DNA of 64,000 bases, taken from Lentzea sp. NBRC 105346 (GTDB taxonomy: Bacteria; Actinomycetota; Actinomycetes; Mycobacteriales; Pseudonocardiaceae). Of this stretch, positions 50,255 through 57,777 are shown in pieces. The translations under genes and the position numbers were made by a program. Numbering within the stretch: the first letter of the stretch is position 1; every line of letters begins with the position of its first letter. Below the pieces are notes generated by a model. It searched no databases, had not been told where the DNA came from, and saw only the letters and a program-made list of their open reading frames with translations. The DNA is taken from assembly GCF_030269605.1 (NCBI RefSeq), contig NZ_BSTQ01000011.1:233962-297961 (forward strand), written 5' to 3'.

Positions 50255-50449
50255 TCAGTCTTCGGACGAGTCCTCGTCGGGCACGTCGACGATGGCCGCG
50301 GCCTGCGGCTTCGTCGGCTTGAGTACCCATACGCCCGCCTGGCTGTGATCCCGGACCAGCACGAGGCCCTGGATTCCCCCGCTGCGGCTGGCGTTCATCG
50401 GGCCCCGTGCGGGGCGGCGACGGTTGGTGCGATACCTGGTGGCATACAT
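50255..50449 (-). CDS. Small conserved hypothetical protein between rnc and mutM
   Basis: A 64-residue frame in the tight rnc-mutM interval, ten bases after rnc and one base before mutM. It has an Arg-rich start (RYRTNRRRPARG), a predicted beta core (GIQGLVLVRDHSQAGVWVLK) and an acidic end (VPDEDSSED). No domain is recognised. An ATG at 50398 is an alternative start. Tight packing argues that it is translated. Confidence 0.6.
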   Translation of the reverse strand: MYATRYRTNRRRPARGPMNASRSGGIQGLVLVRDHSQAGVWVLKPTKPQAAAIVDVPDEDSSED

Positions 50450-50459
50450 CGCGTTGTCT

Positions 50460-51263
50460 CTAGTCTTCCTCGGTTGGGGAGGTCCCTGGCGTCACCGAGG
50501 CGCCATTCTGTCCGTTCGCGGACGCCGCCGACTCCTGCTCGGCGAGCACCCGCTCCGACAGAACATGATAGGCGGCTTCGGCCGCCTTCTGCTCGGCTTC
50601 CTTCTTGGTGCGCCCATCACCCTTGCCGTACGCCTGTCCTCCGACGAGCACCGTGGCGGTGAACTCCTTGCGGTGGTCAGGCCCTTGGTCATCGACCTTG
50701 TACTCGGGCACTCCGAGTGTGGCCTGGGCGGTGAGTTCCTGCAGGCTGGTCTTCCAGTCCAGGCCGGCGCCCAGGAGAGGGGCCTTGGCCAGCAGCGGAT
50801 CGAACAGCCGGTGAACCAACGTTCGTGCGGTATCGATACCGAACTGCAGGTACACCGCACCGATGACGGCCTCGAGACCGTCCGCGAGGATGCTCGCCTT
50901 GTCCCTGCCGCCGGTCAGCTCCTCGCCTCGACCGAGCAACAGGTGAGCGCCCAGCCCACCGGCGCCGAGGTTGCGCGCCACCCCCGCGAGCGCGTGCATG
51001 TTCACGACGCTGGCGCGGAGCTTGGCGAGCTGCCCTTCGGGCAGGTCAGGATGGGTGCGGTACAGGTGGTCCGTAACCACCAGGCCCAGCACGGCGTCGC
51101 CGAGGAACTCGAGACGCTCGTTCGGCGGCAAGCCACCGTTCTCGTACGCGTAGGACCGATGGGTCAGGGCGAGCACGAGCAGCTCGGCGTCGATTTCGAC
51201 GCCGAGCGCTTCGAGCAAAGGCGCACGATCAGGAGCTTGACCGCGCGACGACCTTCCCCCCAC
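50460..51263 (-). CDS. rnc: Ribonuclease III
   Basis: A 267-residue double-strand-specific RNase that matures rRNA and cleaves structured RNAs. The RNase III signature is NERLEFLGDAVLGLVVTDHLY, with catalytic DKASILADGLEAVIGAVYL; the C-terminal dsRBD (LQELTAQATLGVPEYK, then KKEAEQKAAEAAYHVL) spans about 170-245. The frame runs upstream into rpmF; the GTG at 51263 gives the family-like start GGRSSRGQAPDRAPLLEAL. Confidence 0.95.
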   Translation of the reverse strand: MGGRSSRGQAPDRAPLLEALGVEIDAELLVLALTHRSYAYENGGLPPNERLEFLGDAVLGLVVTDHLYRTHPDLPEGQLAKLRASVVNMHALAGVARNLGAGGLGAHLLLGRGEELTGGRDKASILADGLEAVIGAVYLQFGIDTARTLVHRLFDPLLAKAPLLGAGLDWKTSLQELTAQATLGVPEYKVDDQGPDHRKEFTATVLVGGQAYGKGDGRTKKEAEQKAAEAAYHVLSERVLAEQESAASANGQNGASVTPGTSPTEED

Positions 51264-51279
51264 TACGTGGTCGAGGAGA

Positions 51280-51462
51280 TCAGGCCGGCTGAGCGACCTG
51301 GCGGCCAGCGTACTGACCACAGGCCGGGCAGGCGACGTGCTGCGGCTTCGGCTGCTTGCATGCCTTGTTCTGGCACGCAACCAGGTGCACGGCAGACGTC
51401 TTCCACTGGGCGCGGCGGGCGCGGGTGTTCGCGCGCGACATCTTCCGCTTCGGGACGGCCAC
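51280..51462 (-). CDS. rpmF: 50S ribosomal protein L32
   Basis: A 60-residue zinc-ribbon protein: AVPKRKMSRANTRARRAQW, then the cysteines in VACQNKACKQ and HVACPACGQY (CX4C and CX2C). It begins with GTG, two bases after the DUF177 stop. The paired order DUF177-rpmF is nearly universal in bacteria. Confidence 0.97.
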   Translation of the reverse strand: MAVPKRKMSRANTRARRAQWKTSAVHLVACQNKACKQPKPQHVACPACGQYAGRQVAQPA

Positions 51463-51464
51463 GA

Positions 51465-52046
51465 CTACTTCTCCTCCGAGTTGTCACCACTGAACCGCTC
51501 TTGCAATGCGGCCCAGCGAGGGTCAATCGTCTCATGCCCGTGGTCGGGCCCGAGCTCCGCCCGCCTGCCGCCGCACTCGGGGCAAAGCCCCTGGCAGTCC
51601 GGCTCGCAGAGCGGCACCTGCGGCAACGCGAGCACAATGGCGTCGCGAACCACAGGCTCGAGGTCGATCAGATCGTCAACGATCCGGCTGACCTCGTCTT
51701 CTTCAGTGGTCTCGTCCGTGGTGCTGTCCGGATACGCGTACAGCTCCGTGATGTGGACCAAGACCGTGTCGGTGAGCGGCTCGAGACACCTCGAGCACTC
51801 CCCCTCGACGTCCGCCGACGCGGTACCCGTGACCAGCACGCCTTCCACGACGGACTCCGTCAACAGGTCGAGTTCGACCTCCCCGCCCTTACCCACCGCG
51901 ATCACGCCTTCAAGCCCAACCCCTTCAGCCGGAACGCTCCTCTTCAGAGGTCGGCTGGAGCCCGCACGACGACCGAGGTCCCTGGTGTCGAAAACCCAGG
52001 GCCCGGTGGCTGCGGGACGCGTGGACGCGTGACGATGCTCAGACAT
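51465..52046 (-). CDS. YceD/DUF177 family protein
   Basis: A 193-residue protein of the DUF177 family, linked to 23S rRNA/ribosome assembly and always near rpmF. The core VEGVLVTGTASADVEGECSRCLEPL and the C-terminal DLEPVVRDAIVLALPQVPLC-EPDCQGLCPECGG with its cysteines fit. The start is ATG at 52046. Upstream is a gene-free stretch of 906 bases. Confidence 0.93.
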   Translation of the reverse strand: MSEHRHASTRPAATGPWVFDTRDLGRRAGSSRPLKRSVPAEGVGLEGVIAVGKGGEVELDLLTESVVEGVLVTGTASADVEGECSRCLEPLTDTVLVHITELYAYPDSTTDETTEEDEVSRIVDDLIDLEPVVRDAIVLALPQVPLCEPDCQGLCPECGGRRAELGPDHGHETIDPRWAALQERFSGDNSEEK

Positions 52047-52191
52047 AATCGGGTGTTTGCTGGCGGGGACCTACCACGTCCAGCCGCTCCAGGGTACGGG
52101 ACGAGTGGCCGAGGCGTGAAATCGCCAGGTGATCGCACACAAATGTGTGCCCAAGACCACCTACCACCGTCCCCCGAACGGCCCACACGAC

Positions 52192-52283
52192 GCGCGAAGC
52201 GCGAGCCCCACCCACGCGATGCGCGAAGCGCGAGCCCCAGCCCCACCCACTCGATGCGCGAAGCGCGAGCCCCAGCCCCACCC
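52192..52283. repeat. Three GCGCGAAGCGCGAGCCCC repeats
   Basis: Exact 18-mers start at 52192, 52221 and 52256, followed by variable CCACCCACGCGAT or AGCCCCACCCACTCGAT linkers. Each 18-mer itself has a GCGC-GAA-GCGC hairpin. Confidence 0.75.
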
Positions 52284-52307
52284 GCGCGCGCCAGCGCGCA
52301 CTCCACC

Positions 52308-52446
52308 AGGGTGGTGGGCCTCCCGTCGCATCGCAGGCGCAGCCAAACCGCAGGTCAGACCCGGTGTCAAGGCACGCTTTTCGCCTTGACACCGGGTCTG
52401 ACCTGCGGTTTCCTCCGGTGCGATGTGACGGGAGGCCCACCACCCT
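52308..52446. repeat. Nested 139-bp palindromic element
   Basis: The inner arms are perfect over 29 bp (52345-52373 with 52383-52411; left arm begins AAACCGCAGGTCAGACCC) around a nine-base loop. Outer arms (AGGGTGGTGGGCCTCCCGTC at 52308-52327 and its complement at the right end) pair with few mismatches. It contains no gene. It is reminiscent of the element at 14932 in its GGTGGTGGGCC and CTTGAC pieces but is not a copy. Confidence 0.8.
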
Positions 52447-52529
52447 CAACGCAACCCACTACGAAACCGGACCACCGGGAGGGGGCCTCTTTGAGCTGAG
52501 CCGGGGTCCGGGGCGGAGCCCCGAGCAGG

Positions 52530-52593
52530 AAAAGGCGACCACGCACACAACCGGCAGCCAAGGCGCAACCACGCACCCAACCGGCAGCCAAGG
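52530..52593. repeat. Tandem R1 repeats, second locus
   Basis: Two units, AAAAGGCGACCACGCACACA plus ACCGGCAGCCAAGG and CGCAACCACGCACCCAACCG plus GCAGCCAAGG, related to 14757-14897 and 63841-63917. Confidence 0.7.
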
Positions 52594-52792
52594 AAAGTCA
52601 GCGCGTCGCACTAACGACCCCACCACGAAAGCCGCCGCGTCAACCCAAACCGCAGCCCGCGAAGCGAGCAGGACGCAAGGCGACACAACACCCGCGCAAA
52701 GGCGAGCCAGGGGTCCCCCCGAACGAAGCACCCCTTGCACATATCGAAGCAGGCACCCCCGACAAGATCAGCAACACAAGGACTCGCCGGAT

Positions 52793-52881
52793 CCCAACTG
52801 ACAAACCCGCAGGGACCGAACTGAGAACTCGCCAGAGCCGAACTGACGACTCACCGGGGCCGAACTGACGACTCGCGCGAG
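52793..52881. repeat. Four 22-bp direct repeats
   Basis: Degenerate units with core CCGAACTGACGACTCGC start at 52793, 52816, 52838 and 52860 (period 22-23 bp). More distant ACGACTC echoes continue to 52937, just before the end of the SepIVA-like gene. Confidence 0.7.
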
Positions 52882-52952
52882 CACGCCCCCCGTTCAGGGG
52901 TCGGGAACGTACGACTCAGGGCACGCGAACGCACGACTCGCGCCGGCCCCGA

Positions 52953-53669
52953 TCAGTCGTGGTAGTCGAACGGCGCCGCGGCCCCCGCAATAGCCGGCCC
53001 ACGCAAGTGCGATCGCCCCTTGCCGACGGATCGGAGAGTGTGCGCAAGCAGATCCTCGAAGTCGGCCAACTTCCCATCCACATACGCGTCACACTCGTTC
53101 CGCAGCCGAATCGCCTCCGACTGCGCAGCGTCCAACACCCGCGCGGACTCAGCGTGAGCAGCCCGAACAACCTCGGTCGAGTCGACGAGCCGCGCCTGTT
53201 CAGCCCGCCCCTCCTCGGTAGCGCGCTCGTAGTTGGCCCGCCCAGCCTGAATCATCCGATCAGCCTCGGAGTGAGCCCGCCCGACGAGTTCGTCGTACTC
53301 CTGCCGCCCAGCGGCCACGGTCCGCTCAGCCTGATCCTCGGCCTCAGCGACCATCCGCTCAGCGCGAGCCCGAGCCTCGGACAACATCCGCTCAGCCTCA
53401 GCCTGCGCTTCGGCGAGAATCCGGTCAGCATCGGCGCGAGCCTTGGAAACGCCGGCCTCAGCCTCGTGCTTGGCCTTCCCGACGAGCTCATCGCGGTGAT
53501 CGAGAACGTCCTGCGCGTCATCCAGCTCAGCCGGGATCGCATCGCGCACGTCGTCGAGCAGTTCGAGCACATCCCCGCGGGGCACGACACAACCCGAGGT
53601 CATCGGCACGCCGCGTGCTTCCTCAACGATGGTGACCAACTCGTCGAGGGCCTCGAACACCCGGTACAC
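52953..53669 (-). CDS. DivIVA family coiled-coil protein, SepIVA-like
   Basis: A 238-residue protein. The N-terminus YRVFEALDELVTIVEEARGVPMT, then LDDVRDAIPAELDDAQDVLDHRDEL, is typical of SepIVA, the mycobacterial division protein encoded near coaD. Residues about 70-220 are one long heptad coiled coil rich in Ala, Glu and Arg. SepIVA-type proteins act at the septum and the intracellular membrane domain. The start is GTG. Context DUF177-rpmF-rnc-mutM supports orthology. Confidence 0.85.
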   Translation of the reverse strand: MYRVFEALDELVTIVEEARGVPMTSGCVVPRGDVLELLDDVRDAIPAELDDAQDVLDHRDELVGKAKHEAEAGVSKARADADRILAEAQAEAERMLSEARARAERMVAEAEDQAERTVAAGRQEYDELVGRAHSEADRMIQAGRANYERATEEGRAEQARLVDSTEVVRAAHAESARVLDAAQSEAIRLRNECDAYVDGKLADFEDLLAHTLRSVGKGRSHLRGPAIAGAAAPFDYHD

Positions 53670-53763
53670 GTCACACTCCCACCTGTTGATCCCTCAATAG
53701 TCTGCACTGCGGATCTCCCCCGATCGTGGAGATCGCAGGGCGTGTCAAAGAACAGGGGGCAAC

Positions 53764-54213
53764 ATGGAGTTCGCCATCAGGCGCGCAACCCGAGACGACC
53801 TCGACCAGATCATCGAGTTGCTAGCCGACGACGTGCACGGCGCCACCAGGGAACGCCCAGGCAACCCGGTGTACGCGGAGGCGTTCGAAGAGATCGACAA
53901 CGACCCGAACCGCCTGACGGCCGTGGTCGAGCAGCACAACGAACTGGTGGGCACCCTGAGCCTCACCTTCTCGCGCACCCTGGAGTACCAGGGCCGTCGC
54001 CGGATGAACATCGAGTCCGTGCGCGTCCACCGGAACCACCGCAAAGCGGGCATCGGCACCGAGATGATCAAGTGGGCCATCGACGAGGCCAAGCGCAGGG
54101 GGGTGGACGTCGTGCGGCTGACCAGCCACAACGACCGAGTGGACGCACACCGCTTCTACAAGCGGCTCGGCTTCACGCAGTCGCACGTCGCCATGGTCCT
54201 GGAGCTCGCATGA
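53764..54213 (+). CDS. GNAT family N-acetyltransferase 1
   Basis: A 149-residue acyl-CoA transferase. The acetyl-CoA loop is VHRNHRKAGIGTEMIKWAIDEA, with the C-terminal RVDAHRFYKRLGFTQSHVAM. It is the first of two tandem paralogs about half identical in sequence; the ATG of the second overlaps its stop (ATGA). Substrate unknown. The pair interrupts the usual sepIVA-coaD neighbourhood and lies on the opposite strand. Confidence 0.9.
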   Translation: MEFAIRRATRDDLDQIIELLADDVHGATRERPGNPVYAEAFEEIDNDPNRLTAVVEQHNELVGTLSLTFSRTLEYQGRRRMNIESVRVHRNHRKAGIGTEMIKWAIDEAKRRGVDVVRLTSHNDRVDAHRFYKRLGFTQSHVAMVLELA

Positions 54214-54650
54214 AGATCAGGCGCGCCACCCGCGAGGACGTCGCGGCGATCGTCGCCATGCTCGCCGACGACCCACTGGGCGCGACGCGGGAACGGCCGG
54301 GCGACCCCGCGTACGACAAGGCGTTCGAGGTCATCGACGCTGACCCGCACCAGTTTCTGGCGGTCGCCGAGGACAACGGCCAGATCATCGGCACGCTGCA
54401 GCTGACCTTCACGGCGGGCCTGTCCCGCACAGGCATGACCCGCGCGACCATCGAGGCGGTCCGCGTCCATGACGATCACCGGAAGGCGGGACTGGGCCGG
54501 CAGCTGGTCGAGTGGGCGATCGACGAGGCCCGCCGGCGCGGCGCGGGGCTCGTGCAGCTCACCACGGACGCGTCACGGCAGGAAGCCCATCGGTTCTACG
54601 AACGGCTGGGCTTCGTGCCGTCACACGTCGGCATGAAGCTGTCGCTCTAG
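54210..54650 (+). CDS. GNAT family N-acetyltransferase 2
   Basis: A 146-residue paralog of the preceding protein: MKIRRATREDVAAIVAMLAD, shared GATRERPG, CoA loop VHDDHRKAGLGRQLVEWAID, and HRFYERLGFVPSHVGMKLSL. The ATG at 54210 overlaps the upstream stop by four bases, so translation is coupled. The 3' end overlaps convergent coaD by four bases. Confidence 0.88.
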   Translation: MKIRRATREDVAAIVAMLADDPLGATRERPGDPAYDKAFEVIDADPHQFLAVAEDNGQIIGTLQLTFTAGLSRTGMTRATIEAVRVHDDHRKAGLGRQLVEWAIDEARRRGAGLVQLTTDASRQEAHRFYERLGFVPSHVGMKLSL

Positions 54651-55129
54651 CGGGTCTCCGCGAGGCGCTGCTGGAGACGCTGCAGCACGGACTGCGGCAG
54701 CAGGGAGGAGACGTCGCCGCCGTAGGTGGCGACCTCCTTCACCAGCGACGAGGCCAGGTAGCTGTAGAGCGGGTTCGTGGGCATGAACAGGGTGTCGACA
54801 CCGGTCAGCTGATGGTTCATCTGCGCCATCTGCAGCTCGTAGTCGTAGTCGCTGACCGCGCGCAGACCCTTCACGATGGCCTTGACGTCGTTCTCACGGC
54901 AGTAGTCGACGAGCAGACCGTGCCACGAGTCGATCCGGACGTTCGGCCACTGCTTAGTGGTGTCGCGCAGCATGTCGATCCGCTCTTCGACCGAGAAGAG
55001 CGTGCGCTTGTTCTTGTTGATCATCACGGCGACGACTACCTCATCGAAGAGCTTCGACGCTCTCTCGATGATGTCCAGATGGCCGTTGGTGACCGGGTCA
55101 TAGGAGCCGGGGGTCACGGCACGCGTCAT
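54647..55129 (-). CDS. coaD: Phosphopantetheine adenylyltransferase
   Basis: A 160-residue enzyme of coenzyme A synthesis that makes dephospho-CoA from 4'-phosphopantetheine and ATP. The T/HxGH-type motif is PGSYDPVTNGHLDIIERA and the second nucleotide motif is RAVSDYDYELQMAQMN, with FSSLVKEV-like ASSLVKEVATYGG near the end. It is paired with rsmD, the standard arrangement. Confidence 0.97.
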   Translation of the reverse strand: MTRAVTPGSYDPVTNGHLDIIERASKLFDEVVVAVMINKNKRTLFSVEERIDMLRDTTKQWPNVRIDSWHGLLVDYCRENDVKAIVKGLRAVSDYDYELQMAQMNHQLTGVDTLFMPTNPLYSYLASSLVKEVATYGGDVSSLLPQSVLQRLQQRLAETR

Positions 55130-55181
55130 GGGCGGACCGTAGCACCCGATCGGACGCGCCCAGAGGAGTGCGTGGTCCGCA

Positions 55182-55730
55182 TCACGCTTGCGCCCAGTAC
55201 AGCGCGGTGTCCCCGTATCGCTTGGCGCGCAACGGTTCCACCCCGTCCGGCCAGTCCGGTTCCGGACTGCGGGACGCCCGTTCGACGATGAGAACTGTGC
55301 CCTGCGCCACCCGTTCGTTGGAAACCAGAGCGGTGAGGACGCGCCCCAGCTCCTCGTCGGTCACCGCGTACGGCGGGTCCGCGAACACGATGTCGAACGC
55401 GTCGCCGCTGGTCGCGGTGAACGCCTCGGCGGGCCGGTTCACCACGGTGACGCCGCCGAGCCCCAGCTCACGGGCGTTGCCCTTGAGCACGTCCGCGGCC
55501 CTCCGGTCCGACTCGACGAACGTGGCCGCCGCCGCCCCGCGCGACAGCGCCTCGAACCCGAGCGCGCCGGACCCCGCGTAGAGGTCCAGGACGCGCGCGC
55601 CGTCGAGGTCCACCATGGACTCCAGCGCGCTGAACAACGCCTCGCGCACGCGTTCGGACGTGGGCCGGGTGCCCTTCAGCGGAACCTTCAGCCTGCGGCC
55701 GCCGGCGGTCCCGGCCACGATGCGCGTCAC
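55182..55730 (-). CDS. rsmD: 16S rRNA (guanine(966)-N2)-methyltransferase
   Basis: A 182-residue SAM-dependent methyltransferase. The SAM-binding motif I is VLDLYAGSGALGFEALSRG and the catalytic motif IV is DIVFADPPYA. RIVAGTAGGRRL at the N-terminus is an RsmD signature. It modifies G966 in the small ribosomal subunit. It precedes coaD with a 52-base gap. Confidence 0.95.
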   Translation of the reverse strand: MTRIVAGTAGGRRLKVPLKGTRPTSERVREALFSALESMVDLDGARVLDLYAGSGALGFEALSRGAAAATFVESDRRAADVLKGNARELGLGGVTVVNRPAEAFTATSGDAFDIVFADPPYAVTDEELGRVLTALVSNERVAQGTVLIVERASRSPEPDWPDGVEPLRAKRYGDTALYWAQA

Positions 55731-55734
55731 GCGC

Positions 55735-56412
55735 CTATCGTCCCAGGTGCGCTCCGCCGTTCACGGCCAGCACCTGTCCGGTGATGTGCCCCGCATCGGG
55801 AGACGCGAGGAACGCCACGAGCTTCGCGACGTCCTCGGGCGTCCCCGCCCGGCCGTTCTTGGTCTGGCCGACGAGCATCTCGCGCCGCTCGTCGGTCATC
55901 CGGTCGCCGAAGAACTCGGTGTCGACGATCAGTCCGGGTGAGACGACGTTGGCGGTGATCCCGCGGGGCCCGAGCTCGCCGGCCAGGTCCGCGGTCCACG
56001 CCTCGACCGCCGCCTTCGCCGCGCCGTAGCTCCCGCCGCCGCGCCGCCCGGCGATCGAGCCGAGCGTGATCACCCGGCCGTTGTCGTTGAGGCGGGGTTC
56101 GAGCGCTTCCGTGACCAGCACGGCGCTGACGACGTTCAGCTCGTAGTTGGCGAGCCACGTCTCCTTCACGCTGTCCCGCTGCACGACGCCACCCGCGTTG
56201 TTCACCAGGATGTCCACCCGCTCGGGCAGCTCGGCCTCACGAACCGCCTCCGGGTCGGTCGCGTCGAACGCCACCGCCTTGACGCCGGGCACCTGCGCGA
56301 GCACGTCGGCCCGCCGCCCGGTGATCACGACCTCGACGCCCTGCGCCACGAGCTCGAGCGCGATCGCCCGGCCGATTCCCGTGCCGCCGCCCGTCACCAC
56401 CGCAGTTCGCAC
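55735..56412 (-). CDS. Short-chain dehydrogenase/reductase
   Basis: A 225-residue classical SDR. The nucleotide motif TGGGTGIG is at about residues 7-14, NNAGG, the catalytic Ser in GSIAGRRGGG, and YGAAK (Tyr and Lys of the YxxxK motif). The cofactor is probably NADP(H) because of Arg at the end of the second strand (TGRRADVL). The substrate is unknown. The GTG at 56412 follows a GGGGGGAAAGG stretch; the frame is open to 56430. It is four bases upstream of rsmD. Confidence 0.9.
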   Translation of the reverse strand: MRTAVVTGGGTGIGRAIALELVAQGVEVVITGRRADVLAQVPGVKAVAFDATDPEAVREAELPERVDILVNNAGGVVQRDSVKETWLANYELNVVSAVLVTEALEPRLNDNGRVITLGSIAGRRGGGSYGAAKAAVEAWTADLAGELGPRGITANVVSPGLIVDTEFFGDRMTDERREMLVGQTKNGRAGTPEDVAKLVAFLASPDAGHITGQVLAVNGGAHLGR

Positions 56413-56435
56413 AGCCTTTCCCCCCAACACCTATG

Positions 56436-56477
56436 AGGGGTCCCCCCGCGAAGGGGGTCCCCTTGTTTTCATTTTTC
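56436..56477 (+). terminator. Terminator-like hairpin between divergent genes
   Basis: AGGGGTCCCCC and GGGGGTCCCCT (56436-56446, 56453-56463; one mismatch) enclose six bases, followed by TTGTTTTCATTTTT. The form is a plus-strand Rho-independent terminator, but no plus-strand gene precedes it. GGTCTGACAGTTC follows at 56484-56496. Confidence 0.6.
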
Positions 56478-56568
56478 CACGAAGGTCTGACAGTTCCCGG
56501 TCCATCGCAGCGCCAACGGCCCGTTCGCGCCACCGAATTGCGCTGGAGCCGCACGGCATGATGGGTGG

Positions 56569-57042
56569 ATGAACGACCGGTTCCGCGACCAAGGAGTCAC
56601 CAGAAACTCATTCGCCCTGGCGGACATCCTCGTCGTGTGCCCCCGCTGCGCGTCGCAAGCCGTGGTGACGCCGTGGGGTGCGAACCGCCGGCTGGCGTGT
56701 GGCAGCTGCGGTCACGCGGCGACGCGGCCGTTCAGCCGATCGGTGTGGGGCCCACCGATCGACCCGTACTTCGAGCTTCCCCTGTGGCTGCGAGCCGACT
56801 GCCGCGGCCACACGCTGTGGGCGTACAACGAGGCGCATCTGCTTTATCTGGAGCAGTACGTGTCCGCGAAGCTGCGGGAACGCGGCGAGATACCCGGCAT
56901 GACGATGGTCGCCCGGTTGCCCGCATGGCTGAAGGACGCCAAGCACCGCGACGATGTCCTGCACGCCCTGCGTCAGCTCAAGGCACGCATTCCCGCCCGC
57001 ACTGCCTCCAGCAACGGCACCAGCCGCCGCAACGAAGCCTGA
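56569..57042 (+). CDS. Zinc-ribbon protein of unknown function
   Basis: A 157-residue protein with an N-terminal zinc ribbon: CPRC (about residues 24-27) and CGSC (about 44-47). The rest contains WGPPIDPYFELPLWLRADCRGHTLWAYNEAHLLYLEQYV and a helical end. Proteins of this type are widespread in actinomycetes without a known role. Its last 70 bases overlap the convergent arginase-family gene. Confidence 0.8.
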   Translation: MNDRFRDQGVTRNSFALADILVVCPRCASQAVVTPWGANRRLACGSCGHAATRPFSRSVWGPPIDPYFELPLWLRADCRGHTLWAYNEAHLLYLEQYVSAKLRERGEIPGMTMVARLPAWLKDAKHRDDVLHALRQLKARIPARTASSNGTSRRNEA

Positions 57043-57773
57043 TCATCGGTCACGCACTCGGTGATCCCGGCCCCGACGATCGGCACCACCCGCGAGATCT
57101 CCCCGATCGCCGATACGACCGACTCGATGCTCATCCCGCCCGGCGAGCGGAACCGGGCACCGTCGAACGACGACGGGTCGAGCACGTCGAGATCGACGTG
57201 CAGGTAGACCGCCTCGGCCTCGGTCTCCAGCACGCACGAGCTGACCACACCCGCCAGGCGCGCCGCGGCGGGGGTGACGTGCCGGACCCGGCCCTCCCAG
57301 ATCTGCCGTCGCTCGAAAGGATCGAACGACCGCGCGCCGATCAAAGCCACCCGGCTGACGCGGGGCGACAGCACGAACGAAGGGTCGCCGAGCCCCATGG
57401 CGGCCGCGAGGACCATGCCGTGGAACGCCCCGGACGGCGACGTCGAAGGGGTGTTCAGGTCGCCGTGCGCGTCGAACCACGCGACCGCGAGCTTGTGGCC
57501 GAAGCGCCGGCGGGCGAACGCCAGCGGCGCCAGCTCGACCCCGCAGTCGCCGCCGATCGTGAGCACCGGGCCCCGCGCCTCGGCGAGTGCTTTCTCCTGA
57601 GCCCGGCGCACGGCTAGGAGCTCGTCGCGACACAAGATCCCGTCGACCGCCGATGAACGGGTCGGCGGCACGTCGATCCACCGGTCCGCACCGGCGAGCA
57701 GTGCCAACGCCTGACCGGAGTCCGGACCGGACGAAGCAGCGCCCTGGTGCTGGGGGACGGCGTGGATCTCCAC
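56973..57773 (-). CDS. Arginase/agmatinase family hydrolase
   Basis: A 266-residue ureohydrolase-fold protein. The Mn-binding motifs are present: GGDC, WFDAHGDLNTP and HVDLDVLDP; the usual GGDHS is GGDCG, so one His ligand position is Cys. That is seen in some arginase-like enzymes and may affect metal binding. The substrate (arginine, agmatine or another guanidino compound) is not certain. The GTG at 57773 is chosen by fit with the MBL stop five bases upstream. Confidence 0.85.
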   Translation of the reverse strand: MEIHAVPQHQGAASSGPDSGQALALLAGADRWIDVPPTRSSAVDGILCRDELLAVRRAQEKALAEARGPVLTIGGDCGVELAPLAFARRRFGHKLAVAWFDAHGDLNTPSTSPSGAFHGMVLAAAMGLGDPSFVLSPRVSRVALIGARSFDPFERRQIWEGRVRHVTPAAARLAGVVSSCVLETEAEAVYLHVDLDVLDPSSFDGARFRSPGGMSIESVVSAIGEISRVVPIVGAGITECVTDDQASLRRLVPLLEAVRAGMRALS

Positions 57774-57777
57774 CGAC

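Larger units (their letters stand above)
52047..52952. other. Gene-free, repeat-rich interval
   Basis: There is no frame with credible protein features here; the open frames are low-complexity and Arg/Pro/Ser-rich. It holds three GCGCGAAGCGCGAGCCCC repeats, a 139-bp palindrome, two R1 repeat units and four 22-bp repeats, each listed separately. The DUF177 promoter should lie at its left end. Confidence 0.7.

Noticed and set aside
52145..52801. A 218-codon plus-strand frame in the 52-kb gap
   Set aside because: It consists of Arg/Pro/Ser/Thr low complexity across known repeats and palindromes and has no ribosome site.
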